This document shows positions 1-10,891 of a stretch of DNA of 60,000 nucleotides, in pieces. Position 1 is the stretch's first letter. The number at the start of each line of letters is the position of its first letter. This DNA is from Gnetum montanum (lineage: Eukaryota > Streptophyta > Gnetopsida > Gnetales > Gnetaceae), in contig MNCI01000071.1 of the NCBI GenBank assembly GCA_015680685.1, forward strand, positions 139,898 through 199,897, in the 5' to 3' direction. The notes below the pieces were generated by a model. The model was given only the letters and a program-made list of their open reading frames with translations. It was not told where the DNA came from and ran no database searches. Both the position numbers and the translations under genes were made by a program.

Positions 1-609
1 AATTGTTTTATAGTGCATAATATCTTTCTAATGCCATGTTCAAGGGTTCATGTTGTGCTTGTTTCCACTCTTGGATTTGTTTCCTCAAGGTCAACACTCT
101 TACGTAAGTTTGATATCTTTCATTAAAGAGTTCTATCATTGTTGGCCAACGTCGAATTGAATTTGGTTTTAACTATCTATACCATACCTTTTCTTGGCCA
201 AAGAGTGTCATAGGAAAGAGCTTAAGTTTTTTCCAACCATTATCAATGTTGTTCCACGCATAGCCATCGTATAAGGATTGTAAATTTTGTTGTGGATCTA
301 AGTCATAGCCTCCTAAAAAATTGGAAAATTTGTTTAAATCAAGCTTGGGTAGGCATCTCTCTTTATGATGCCTACGAGAGATTTGAACAACCTCTTGTAT
401 TTTTGTTAGGCTTGTAGTGGCCAGTAGGGGTTCATCATCACCGAGTAAGTTATGCTTTCATGCTTTGGGTGATGCTACCTTTGTTTATGTTTATAAGAAA
501 CCCCCACCTCAGATTGCGTACTCCAATCTTCATTGTCATATAATTCGTTGGTTCTCCAATGAATTACCTCACTAGATGTGACATTATCATAGTCTTGTAG
601 GAGAAGCAT
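1..609 (-). pseudogene. gag: Element A gag remnant (Athila-like), cut by window edge
   Basis: Reading leftwards from an ATG at 609-607, short frames joined by frameshifts give an Athila-like Gag. The N-terminus resembles the starts of gag in D and E (MLLLQDYDN here, MSLSQDYDN and MSLSQDNNN there). Further in comes the capsid-type core with a tryptophan-rich block, IRRWPTMIELFNERYQTY, and the segment LRKQIQEWKQAQHE, closely matching D at 18490-18600. Stops and frameshifts occur throughout (for example after KHKQR near 475), so it is dead. Gag would form the virus-like particle of the retrotransposon. The rest of gag, any pol and the 3' LTR lie left of the window. The family assignment is firm from the copies in this window; the exact reading frame is not. 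Confidence 0.8.
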
Positions 610-731
610 GATTGTGAAATTGTGTGTGAATTTGTATGTGAATTTTTGTAATTTTTTCTTTCTAAAAGATATATTGTTAATTCCTATACAGTGATCGTGT
701 ATGATATAACTAATCCAGATAACTAGCACCG

Positions 732-749
732 TCCCTAACAATGGTGCCA
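732..749 (-). other. Primer-binding site of element A
   Basis: On the minus strand, one base after the LTR end, the site reads TGGCACCATTGTTAGGGA. It matches the complement of the plant tRNA-Asp(GUC) 3' end at 13 of 18 positions; all five differences are transitions. Confidence 0.85.
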
Positions 750-750
750 A

Positions 751-1617
751 TGATGAGTGGTGGGGTACCCCTACACTCAACCATACAAATACGACCATTT
801 CATGCACGATTCGGTCGAACTCCATAGATGGGCTAGTTGTGGTATCTAGACAATTACTCATAGATCACCGTTCACTGTCTTCCCACCTGGACTAGTATTA
901 GCTTTGTCACGTATGGTTTTTTCCAGAGTGAGGTGTATGATGTGTTCCTACACTAATGCTACTCCTGGGTATGATGGAAAATAATATTAACTAAGCTAGG
1001 AGAGAGAGAATCTAAACTAGCCTAAGTGTGATGAGCATTTGTTCTTTAATTATCCGTACACATCTTTGACCTCATGTAGCACTACCACTGGGATTACCAA
1101 GCGCATGACCTAAGTACACTACTGGGTTACCAAGTAGTCACACTTAAATGCTCGTGATTAAGTCATACTCATTCCACATTACTGGGAGATAAGGGTAGAG
1201 AGATATTAACTAAGAAAGAAAGAAATAATAATAACAATTAAATAATTAAGCTAAGTGGATTATGCAATTATGAAGTAATCTTAATTTTTATTTCTGGTCA
1301 TGTGCATGTCCAAGTACATCACACGTGAATAAGGATGTCGTACAATTACAATCATCACACTACGGGCATGCACTAGGAGAAAGGTTTGAGAGGAAAAACT
1401 GACAAAAAGTCCCTACCTTAGTACTAAAAACTACTTAAAGAAAACTTAAAAGAAAAAATTTCTTCCAAATCTACTCACATGTTATTTATAGATGAGGAGA
1501 CAGGCTATGATATCATGTACACGATATCACATCTAGGCTGTGATATCGCGTATGTGATATCACATCAGCTGTGATATCCTGTACATGATATCATGGCCAA
1601 AAATTCATGACTCATCA
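751..1617 (-). mobile_element. 5' LTR of element A (type I)
   Basis: The plus strand begins TGATGAGTGG and ends CTCATCA, the same terminal sequences as the other type I LTRs (D, E, F). Read on the minus strand, a U3 with clustered GATATC palindromes (1510-1600) comes first, then a TATA-like box near 1483-1490, and the conserved end that reads GGTACCCCACCACTCATCA. The polypurine tract (PPT) seen beside 3' LTRs is absent, so this is the 5' LTR; that fits the PBS and gag on its left. The likely target-site flank is TCATC at 1618-1622; its partner is outside the window. Confidence 0.85.
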
Positions 1618-2195
1618 TCATCCTTAGCAATATCACATCTACAATATCACAAGTTAGACTACAATATTGTTATGATATCCTATGTGGAATATTGCAATTG
1701 TTTATTTTACTAGCTTATCAATTACCTTTTAAGAATATTTATCCGATGAAGATGAAAAAATATTGCAAGTGTAGGATATAAATTAATAACTAACTTCAAC
1801 ATCTAACAACGTCATCTCTTCTTTAAGAAGCATAATATCATATTGTGTCCATCTCTTTACTTTAAATGCACTAAGTAAAAAGATTTTTGAATTTCTTCTA
1901 TTTGTTTTCAATATCTATTTGATAGAGTAAAATCCCATACAACATGACCAAAAGAATAGTACATCTAATAATAGCATGATAAATTTTCTTTTGAATATTC
2001 CAAGCTAGAATGATTTCTTCTTTTATTTGCTTTCTAAAGTAAATAAGGTTTTCATATCACTTGTAACTCTTTCAATAACGTATTGATCTCATTTATAATC
2101 ATAGAATCATTTTAGGTTAAGATATTTGTTAGAGAAAATTATGTTCACATGCTTATGTCCTATAGAAAAATTGTACATCTTATTACGTGTGCCAC
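1618..2195. other. AT-rich spacer between elements A and O
   Basis: No intact frame. The first 100 bases carry a few degenerate ATATC motifs like those of the LTR U3 regions. A minus-strand stretch around 1880-2040 gives a weak match to a Ty1/copia reverse transcriptase segment (LYQIDIE against the usual LYQMDVK), too short and broken to call. Otherwise I see nothing. Confidence 0.5.
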
Positions 2196-3066
2196 TAATG
2201 AATAGTTGATATGTTAGTTGCAATATTGTAACTATGTATCACATATATAATATCATAGTTCAAATATCATATGTTTTCATATGATATTGTAGATGCAATA
2301 TATCTAAAACTAGTATTAGCTATAAATACCATTCACCTACTAGATTCAATATATATATTGATTACCATAGTTGCTAGACTCTTGTAGTTTTATTTCATTA
2401 AGTTAGAAATAGTTAGTAAGCATCCACAATGTATATTTAAAGTGACTATACAAAGTATTATACAACTAATATTATACCTAGAAATAGTTTCAAGACAATA
2501 ATAAGATCAAGATCATATCCATTACAACATTCTAACTTAGAATAGAATTTACTTTCCTATGTCATTTACTTTCTTATGCACTTAGGTTAATGTTTATATT
2601 TTCATGCATAATAAAATTTCATGGAATGAATACAATTAATTTTAAGCATAAAATATAATTATCTAATAATCTAGTAATGATGTAGCTTGGTACATCCATG
2701 AGCATATTTCTTAGTAATTCTAATGAAGATTATATTAGTCCAATATATGTATAGAAAATTGGGAAAGAATGTTCATTATCCTAATACTATATTGGAATTC
2801 ATCTTCTTATTCATTATATTAAATGTTTTATTTTTATATTATACAATTATTTTTTTTAATGACTAAAATAATATCATATCATATGGCTCATCATGGACTA
2901 AACTATACACATCAAATCATAACTACACCAAGTAGGAAGATACTGATCAATGATTAATGATTGACTATCTAGAAGCCACAATTGGTTCATCCATGGATTA
3001 AAATTAGGTTACTGAAAATTATTATAATTTATATAGTTGGACATTATGCATTCTTATAAACAATCA
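2196..3066 (+). mobile_element. 5' LTR of element O
   Basis: Diverged LTR beginning TAATGAATAGTTGATATG, alignable by eye with the 3' LTR start at 47458 (TGATCAATAGTTTATATA). The shared block GCTATAAATACCATTCACC (TATA-like box, about 2317-2330) corresponds to GCTATAAATGCTACCCACC in the 3' copy, followed in both by AGCTAGACTCTTGTA-like sequence. It ends CAATCA, one base before the PBS. It is the most decayed LTR in the window, as expected for the outermost element. Confidence 0.7.
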
Positions 3067-3067
3067 T

Positions 3068-3085
3068 TGGCATTATTACTAGGGA
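3068..3085 (+). other. Primer-binding site of element O
   Basis: TGGCATTATTACTAGGGA lies one base after the LTR. It differs from the tRNA-Asp(GUC) complement seen intact in element B by seven transitions and no transversions. The following bases, TGGTGCTAAGT, match the leader of D (TGGTGCTAGTT). Confidence 0.7.
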
Positions 3086-3200
3086 TGGTGCTAAGTGTTC
3101 TGGCTTAGTTGATACTATACAAGTTTATTATACTAAAGTATAACGATTTATATTTCAAAGAATATTAAAATACTTGTACGAATACAAGTCTTAATTTAAC

Positions 3201-4062
3201 ATGTCTACTTCTCATAGGGCTAAATTCCTACCTATTAATGAAACTATGAGGGATAATGAAAGGACTAATAGAATTGATGAAGATATGCCTCACTAAGAAA
3301 AATTCATCTACCATCATCTAGATCACTACTATCTAGAATTTACCTTCATCTTTCAATAGGATGAATAGATGAGATTATATGAGATATAAGGCAACATTGT
3401 TATATTATTAAATCATGTAGGCTCCATCGATATTTACTACTATATTAATAAATATTGAATTGAAAGCTATTATACATAGGTACATAGTTGTTGATGAAAT
3501 ATCCAAATCATATCAACTCACTAAAGGCCAACTCACAAAAGATCATTTCATAAAAAATTAGCATAAAGCTACTAAGGGAAAGGGCAGTATTATCAAATTG
3601 ATACTCCAATTAGAGAAATAAGATACTAACATTCAAGGGTGTCTTATTCCTAACAATTACATCTCTTTAATATCAATGAAATAAGCAATCTTTGTTTATG
3701 CATCATCTTGGCAAGTAAACAAGGAAGAGGAGGAACAAGATCCAACAAATAAAGGACCTTGAGACCTAGGTCTTTTAGTAGATAACATAAAGATCATTAG
3801 AGGGGTCATGAGAGAAGAGAAAGCTAGCATGAATCTTCTAATTCTTCATCCTCTTCATCATTATTATTCTTTATCTCTAATGAGGATGAACATATATCAA
3901 GATAAGGCTCTATAGATAAGAGAAAAGATAGGTAAAATAGCATAGGAAAAGAAGAAACTATGACATAGATAGAGATCAAAATAGAACCATAGATCATGGA
4001 AATCAGAAAAAAAGAAACCATGATAGAATGCATAAAAGAGATCATTGTCATAAAAAGATAAT
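3201..4062 (+). pseudogene. gag: Element O gag, part 1 (N-terminal)
   Basis: ATG at 3201 opens MSTSHRAKFLP, followed after stops by FTFIFQ-DE and GNIVILL. These correspond to FTFILHQDEQ and the GNIVLPP segment in H, B and G. The part just before the break, about 3930-4062, reads as a charged His/Arg-rich stretch (NHDRMHKRDHCHKK) matching the HRHHERDHHDEP region of B. Many stops and frameshifts. The copia element enters here, and the next homologous residues (ESLLATRSM against EPLLATQNM of B) appear just after it at about 16700. This shows that both pieces are one gene. Confidence 0.65.
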
Positions 4063-5159
4063 TATGAATCAAGAACTTAGAATGGTGGTTGAATAAGTTC
4101 CTAATTGAAATTGCACCTGCCACACAAAAACACCAAATTTTACATGGTTCCCCAACTTGTGTATGTCCATACTTGGATGGTAGAATTTGTGCACACCTTC
4201 AAAATTTGTTTCTCAATAAAATATGGTTTTAAAGGTATCACACCCTATAAGTTCTAAGCTCTACAACAAAGTGTTTCATGGCTACAAAACCACTCAACCT
4301 TGCAAGGTCCTAACAAGCTTAGAATGTGGTTTTAAGAATTCCACAACCTTTACAAAATTGAGATCCACTCTAGAGTTTTTTGACATTGCAAAACCACTCA
4401 ACCTCATAAGGTCCAACAAGCTCAATGTGGATGCCTTCTCACAAGAAGCACATCAACTCCATCTGGCAACAAGAAAAAGAAAAATATACAAGGAAAGAAT
4501 GTAGTTAAATTTATAGGTCCTTGTCATTGAAGCTCAATACAACACACAACTAAGTAAATGATGTCACAATGAAGAAAAATAATAAAATAGCATAGATAAG
4601 ATAATGATTGATCTAATTTGAATAGAGATTTCACAATTCACAAGATTTTGATATCTTCTTATAGCCTTAAAGTTTCTAAAAAATCATTGAAATTCATACA
4701 ATAGTTAACAGCTAGTGTAGACATATCCTTCAAAGTCGGGACATCTACCTGATATTGTCCTTAAGTTAGGAGAGACATTTCACTAGAAAATGGAACATAT
4801 TCTATGGGATGTCTCTAGGGAGACATTTTCTCTAGGATAGAAATGTCTACTATTTCTAGTAGACGTTTCCCCAACTTTTAGGTTCTATCTTTTGAGGCTT
4901 TCTCTTGTTAATTTATCTTCTTCCTAGTTCTTGGAGCATCTTCATTTGGTTTGTAGCCTTCATTTCTTGTTCATGCTAATTCATCCTCTCATCTTGGCCC
5001 ATGTAGTCTTCACTTTGTCATCTCATTATAGATCTCTTTTCCTTGAGTTCTTGTATCTCATTGTGGAGTTCTTGTTCATGTCCTGCAAACACATTATCCA
5101 TAACAAACATTCTATGCTCTTTATTTTCCTTAAGGTTTTAACATACCAAAAGGTCAACA
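4063..5159 (-). mobile_element. 3' LTR of the copia element
   Basis: Collinear with 15582-16671 over its whole length. The left end, TATGAATCAAGAACTTAG, aligns without gaps to TGTAAATTGATAACTCAA at 15582; the right end is GGTCAACA in both. Inside is a pair of imperfect direct repeats about 115 bp apart around 4280 and 4390 (AAAACCACTCAACCT each), also present in the other LTR. A 93-codon plus-strand frame (4223-4504) is an antisense by-product of this repeat, not a gene. Confidence 0.85.
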
Positions 5160-5176
5160 ATCTCCCCATTTTTTGT
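5160..5176 (-). other. Polypurine tract of the copia element
   Basis: The minus strand reads AAAAAATGGGGAGAT directly against the LTR start TGTTGACC. A G-rich tract of the AAAAAGGGGGAGAT kind at this place is typical of plant Ty1/copia elements. Confidence 0.75.
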
Positions 5177-7203
5177 AATGTCCAAAACTTAAGAAAATGG
5201 ATTAGTAGATCCTGAAATCAATTGATCTAAAGATGATACATTTTTAATGCAATACACAACTCATAAGTCATCAAGATGCTTGTGAATTTTTAAATGAGAA
5301 CATTTATGATCAAGAACCTAGAAAGAAAAGAATTAGTAATATCATAATGTCATAAATCTAAATTTGGAAAGATAATCATTAATATCATTAGAAGGTCAGA
5401 TCTATTCAAATATATCCATCAAGTATGTCCATAAGGTTATTATCATTTAATAGCAATGTTTCTCATGATACTTATTCAAATATATCCATAAGATCCCAAT
5501 GTTGCTCAATCCATAACAATGTTACCCATGACACATAGATCATAATCACATATGATATCTAAGATAAGTTCACCTCATTTATATCACAATAACATATAAT
5601 AATCACATAATAATATCAATAAATTCTTCTCCTTTTTGGACATCATCAAAAAAAGGGAGAGGAACCTTTCAAATATCAATGAGAACAAAAGAGGATTAAG
5701 GACTACACATACTTTATCTAAGTAAAAACTCATAAGAAATTTCTCAAAACATATTTATACATAGTACTTTCATATGAAGGAAAACATATATTCCAACTTA
5801 TAAGAGATAGATCAAATTTCAAAACTAAATCAAAAGATAAAGTAATTCATGTTGATCACATGTATCTAAGGGAAGCTTAAGCTATATTATCCATTCATTT
5901 TCAAAACTTCCTAAGAGGCTTTCATAATTTTAGAATATAAGTGTGAGTACATCATCTTGCTTCAGTAGGAACTGTTTAACAATAGGGAACTTAAATACTC
6001 AAAAGAATATATATTCAATATAGTTCAAATATCAAAAAGATATATTCAAATGAATTCCAAAAACTTGCACAAATGATGATCACTCTTAGGTAGCAAAAAT
6101 CTTAAGGATTGAATCAAAAAAATTTTGTTCTTTTACCTTCAATTTGTATCAGATGAATATACCTTTTGTTGCCAACCTAAAAATTACGTCTTGGAGAAGA
6201 TCTTCATAAACATCCCAACTATTGATGCTTCATAATAATTCATGAGGTCCAAGCTCCCCCAACATATGTGCTTATTTTTTTAAAAAAATTTTAAAACCTA
6301 AGGCTAATTTTTGATAATCTTCAAGAATATTGAGTAATCCAAAAAGTTTTATAGAAAGAAAAAAATATTAGAAAAAAATTAATAGGAACAAATCATAACA
6401 AATTTATCTTACTTGATCATACAACTATGTTTTTATTTTGGTCCAAATTCTCATGTCAGTATCATCTTATGATAAACATGGATGTAATACCATTCTTGAT
6501 GCTCAGAAATAGATATTGAAAAAAAGAAACAAAACTTTTTAAGGACATGTAAGCAACTAAATAGTTCAATAGATAGCATGCAAGATAGTCATACTACTTT
6601 GATCTCTTTTTATATGAATTAAGATATATGCTTTCTTTGATAAAAAGGAATTTACAAAATATTCAAAATTGACCCAAATTTTAACTAGAAAGAAACGAAA
6701 TAGAAACTTACAATGACTTACCTTACTTTCTTATTGATGTAGGAAGGACTAATGAAATTTGAGATGAGGTCTTCTATCATAGAGTACCTTCTTATCTTTT
6801 GATTTTCTTTCATTAGTTCCTTTACTTATGTCCTCAATCTTGTATGTAAATCCTTCTTATTCATGTTCTTTAGGATAGGAGAATCTATGGTTATTTATTG
6901 TATCTTCCATTCTTCTAAATATTTTTCCAACTTTCACCCCATTCTCATTCCAAGTTGTTGCATCCTATAAGATACACTTACTAGGTTCCTTTTGATAAGA
7001 CCAAGCATCAATGTTATTTTGTCAAATATGAGGATAACAATAATCTTATTTATATCCATAATTTTTACAAATAAATAAATTATTTTCATCATGAGTAAAT
7101 TTTTCAAACTTGATTATGCTTAAGCTAGTGCTAGTATCCTTTTGTGGGATTTCTTCCAAGATTTCACTTCTAGGCTAATTTTCATTATTTTCATTGACCC
7201 ATC
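5177..7203 (-). other. Decayed 3' interior of the copia element
   Basis: Two kilobases of AT-rich sequence with no frame longer than about 75 codons. A second PPT-like stretch occurs near 5620-5660 (minus strand, around TTTTTTTGATGATGTCC). Lysine/glutamate-rich fragments at 6700-7200 may extend the coiled-coil end of gag. I looked for the protease DSG, the integrase HHCC/DDE and the reverse transcriptase YVDD signatures on the minus strand and found none. Confidence 0.6.
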
Positions 7204-8132
7204 TCATGGGGTTAGTAGTTGACTCTTAGCCTTTAAATATGAGATTTCCCTTTTTAATTTGGTAGATAAGGTATGAATTTTAGAAAATTTTCTATTCATA
7301 TTTTTCTTTACCTTTTTAAGTAAATAATGTAGGATTAGAATTTTTTCACATAATTCACTAGACCTTTCATCATACTTACCTCTTGGTTCATCATAAATTT
7401 GTGATGAATTTTCATTTGTAAGGGCCATACGTATAAGCTAAGAATCTTTCATGGTTTTATCAACCTCTTCTTCACTTTGCTCTTCATCATCCCAACTTGA
7501 GTAGAAGTTAGTCTTCTTCATGTCCATGTTAGTCTTATCCTTTCATTGTAACCTACCATTACTATGATATTTAGAGGCAACATGGACTCTTCCACCACAT
7601 ACCCAACATGATATTGAAAAAGCAGAAAAATTAGAATTTGAAAAATTTTTACATCTATCCTTACCTTTGGATTTGAATTGGTTAGATCCTGATTGATTGA
7701 GGCTTCTTTCCTTTCTTACTAGAAGCCTTTCAACTATTCTTGATAGAAGAGCTATTTCCTCTTTATTGTTCACATCTTGTTCAACCAGTTCCTTTTCTTT
7801 GGATGTTGATTTTAAGGAAATGGGATTTTCTTTTATTGTCTCTTTGCTTATGAGATTCATTTCATAAGCAATGAGAGCACTTTGGAGTTCTTCAAATTTT
7901 TATGACCAAAAAATCTCTAATTTCTTCCATAGTTATAACATTAGGTCTAAACTCAAGTTGTAGTGTTCTAATCATTTTAATGATTACATTACATTTAGGT
8001 AAGTCCTTGACTATATTCTTAATTACTATAACTATATTTTTTTCACTTGAAAAATAATTTGTTATCTTTTCTCCTTTCCTCATTTTGAGTTTGTCATATT
8101 TACTTTTCAAAACCAAGAGTTTTGATTATTTG
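7204..8132 (-). pseudogene. gag: Copia gag, C-terminal part
   Basis: Continues the gag that begins at 15526, beyond the insertion of B. In order on the minus strand: the end of the UBN2-type capsid domain (KMRKGEKITNYF at about 8070, then a helical segment), a Lys/Glu-rich linker, a CCHC-type zinc knuckle at 7550-7610 (CWVCGGRVHVASKYH, with the last cysteine replaced), an acidic stretch (SWDDEEQSEEE) at about 7480, and a coiled coil at 7204-7428. This order is the usual layout of plant copia Gag proteins with a coiled-coil tail. Several stops; non-functional. Gag would package the element RNA into particles. Confidence 0.8.
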
Positions 8133-8137
8133 ACAAT
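8133..8137. other. Target-site duplication of element B, left copy
   Basis: ACAAT, repeated exactly at 15190-15194 on the other side of element B. Confidence 0.85.
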
Positions 8138-8951
8138 CGATGAGTGGCGAGATACCCCTACACTCAACCATACAAATACGAGCGTAGCACGCGCGATCTA
8201 GTCGAACTCCGTAGACTAAGTGCCTACAGGCCCATGGAGCACTTAGGGTTAATCATTCGTTGTCTTCCCAGACTTACTTGTAGTTGTCACGATGTATGGT
8301 TAAGTAAGTCCGAGGTATATGATTTTTATAGCTTTTTATGTTTTTGTCTCCTATGCTAACAAGGTGAAGGGTTGAGAAGACTAATTACTAACTCTAACTA
8401 ATGAACTAAGTCTAAATTAACTAGCATCAACATCCATTCCCACTTATCGTACACACCCTAAACCGATGCAACTGTGGCTACCAAATGCTAGTCATTGTTG
8501 GGATCACCACACATAATGCACATGCTCGAAGTGGTCGTATTGAGGCACTTAACTAGGAGAGAAGGCTTGAGAGAGAAAGAAATAAATAATAGATAATAAA
8601 TAATAGGTAATAAATAATAGTAAATAAAATCATAATTAGCCTATTCCATGCACTACAAGGTTTATCCAAGAAGCTCATCTTTATTGCCGTACACAAACTT
8701 GTGTTCAGGTACAATGTTTGCTTGAATAAAGATCCATTCACTTTAGGACTCCTACTGTGGGCACATGGAAAATATTCTATCTCTGGAGTGATCAATCTAC
8801 TAGAGTTTCCCTACTGTCTAGCCTAGGATGAGGAAACAAGGGAGAGCCACCTCTTATTTATAGATATGACGGCACACCGCGATATCGCGGGGGAGGATGC
8901 GATATCGCGATGGCCACAATATCTCAGCCCATGCGATATCACATCCCATCA
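8138..8951 (-). mobile_element. 3' LTR of element B
   Basis: Plus-strand ends are CGATGAGTGG (first base changed from T) and CATCCCATCA. Collinear with 14383-15189. U3 near 8880-8950 has GATATC palindromes; a TATA-like box (TATAAATAAG, minus strand) lies near 8858. An 80-codon minus frame (8553-8795) is repeated in the other LTR and is LTR sequence, not a gene. Confidence 0.9.
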
Positions 8952-8967
8952 TACCCCCATGACTAAA
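8952..8967 (-). other. Polypurine tract of element B
   Basis: The minus strand reads TTTAGTCATGGGGGTA immediately before the 3' LTR. It is preceded by the box TGAGGACAAGTTTTCA, which is conserved 5' of the PPT in D, E, F and H. Confidence 0.85.
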
Positions 8968-10891
8968 TGAAAACTTGTCCTCAAGTTCCTTATAATAATA
9001 TCAGGAAGGTATGGGATTATTGACTCAAATGAAACTGATGGGATGACATGTGAATAGATCATCATTACAGGACATAAAACAATTGGTGTTTATGATAACA
9101 AGAGTGAACACCTTATTACATTAACAATAGGCCTTAGTTGGCAGCTAAGAGAGAAGAGAGAAAGAAGTGTTGCTGCTGCCAATGCTAAGATTATGCCATT
9201 GGTTGTCCATCCGTAAGCGCACCATCGATCTTGCTCCTTACATAGCTACTTCAGCGCTACTCCATTCCAAGCATTCCTTCCAGATCCCCTCCACTATTGT
9301 ATGATTGCCATATGCACACACAACACAATCTTTTATTAGCAAGGGTAAATGAATCATCATGTAATTGATACCTTGATTCGGTGTAAGTCCATTGGCTAGG
9401 TTGTGGTATGGCTAATACGGATCTAGAGATATATTAATGATGACTACCAAAGGTGTAGGGGTTAGGAAAAAATTGAAAAAATCGAGGCTAGGAGAAAATC
9501 GAAAAAATCGGGCCCCGTACCCCCATGACTAATCGTGAACCTCCGATAGTGTGAGAATGGAGAAAGAAAAGAAATAAGAAAGATAGATAAAAAGAGACAA
9601 CTAGGACATTAATGAAATGGATGTCAAGATGGAAATGAAAAATATAAAATGTATTGCAAAAATGTTAAGGGAAAAGAAATTAACTGGTACACCAAATAGG
9701 AATGTCAGTGGGTCCTCCCCAAAGTAGTCTCATGCCCTTAATGCCCTAACAAACCCACATTCAAAGAGTCCGTAGGCTTGGGGAATGTCATATGGAATAA
9801 GAGCTAATGTCTTAACCACAAGAATTTACCAAAAAGAAAATAATGTATCTACCAAAATATACACTAATGATACAACCGGAAATGAGGTGAATAATGGAGA
9901 GAAGGATGGAGAGAAGAGAATGGAATAGAATCCCAAGAACAAGGTGGTGTACATCCCCTTGTGTGTTTCATGATTAATGTGACTTGGAAAATCTCATTCC
10001 AACTCTAGCCTTAAACCAACCACATCCAGTGACTTTGCATCAATGCACCCGGTTAATCCATCCACTTGAATAACAAGAATGCTTCCCCCAAGAGTCACCA
10101 CCATTCCGATGAAACAAGGAGGAGAGAATGGGAAGCGAGAAGGGCCTTAGTTAGAGGGAACATTTTTGGTTCCATAACCAGTTCTTGTAGTCCAAGGAAT
10201 TCATTTTCACTTTTTCCACTTCTTTTTCTTTTGTGTTTTGTGTTTTTATACATGAGAACCACACCATGCAAAGACTTCTTATTTTTATTATCTCAGCTCT
10301 TGATAATTGGGTAACATCAAAACAACAAGAAAGCTCAAGAAGAAAATATCCAAGCACCCAAGATAATGGCCAACACGAAAGCATCAAGTTCCCTTGAAGT
10401 TACATCCTTGTCAAACCTTGAGTCCTTCCTTAGTTTGAGAAGTCCCCAATCACCGATTCGTTAAAGTTCTTATTATGAAGAGGACTATACATTTCCAAGC
10501 TAGGAGAGACCATAGAATTTGTGGATGGATGGATGAAGTGGACTCATTGCCTACCATATCAAAAGAAACATACCTTAGTATCAACATTATGACTTAAAGG
10601 TAAAAACAAAACAGTAGTAATCAATATGAAAATAGTTCATACCATCAGGAAGAACACTTATTGGGTGACAAACTTACAAAGTGGATCACACACACACAAA
10701 CACATAAAAAATGAAAAATTATAACGATGTTGAAAGATAAAAACAAGAAAATTTAAAGAAATTTGTAAAAAAAAATGTGTAAGAAAAAAACGTGTAAAAC
10801 AAAAATGTGTAAAATAAAAACATGTAGAACAAAAATGTGCGAAAAAAAATGTGTAACATAAAAACTAAAAAGAACTGAGGGCCTCCAATGA
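8968..10891 (-). other. 3' untranslated region of element B
   Basis: About 1.9 kb with no convincing gene, collinear with H 43794-45633 and partly with G 55278-56337. A vestigial ORF3 start lies at 9311 (minus strand ATGGCAATCAT), preceded by a branch-point-like CTTGCTAATA. Plus-strand frames at 10066-10387 are chance frames. Next to the end of gag-pro is a tandem repeat (10741-10862, see separate entry). Confidence 0.7.
10741..10862. repeat. Short tandem repeat, about 7 units of 15-18 bp
   Basis: Units of the form AAAAATGTGTAAAACA follow one another with small changes (TGTGTAAGA, CGTGTAAAAC, TGTGTAAAAT, CATGTAGAAC, TGTGCGAAA, TGTGTAACAT). The same site has about four units in G (56235-56312) and about two in H (43830-43860). 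Confidence 0.75.

Noticed and set aside
1880-2040. Minus-strand similarity to a Ty1/copia reverse transcriptase (LYQIDIE)
   Set aside because: Only a handful of residues match, stops follow at once and no neighbouring RT motif is present.
4223-4504. 93-codon plus-strand frame with a relative at 15748-15987
   Set aside because: Both lie at the same place in the two copia LTRs, antisense to the element; the similarity is LTR similarity.
8553-8795. 80-codon minus frame repeated at 14798-15040
   Set aside because: Part of the two LTRs of element B; it spans U3/R and has no known protein match.
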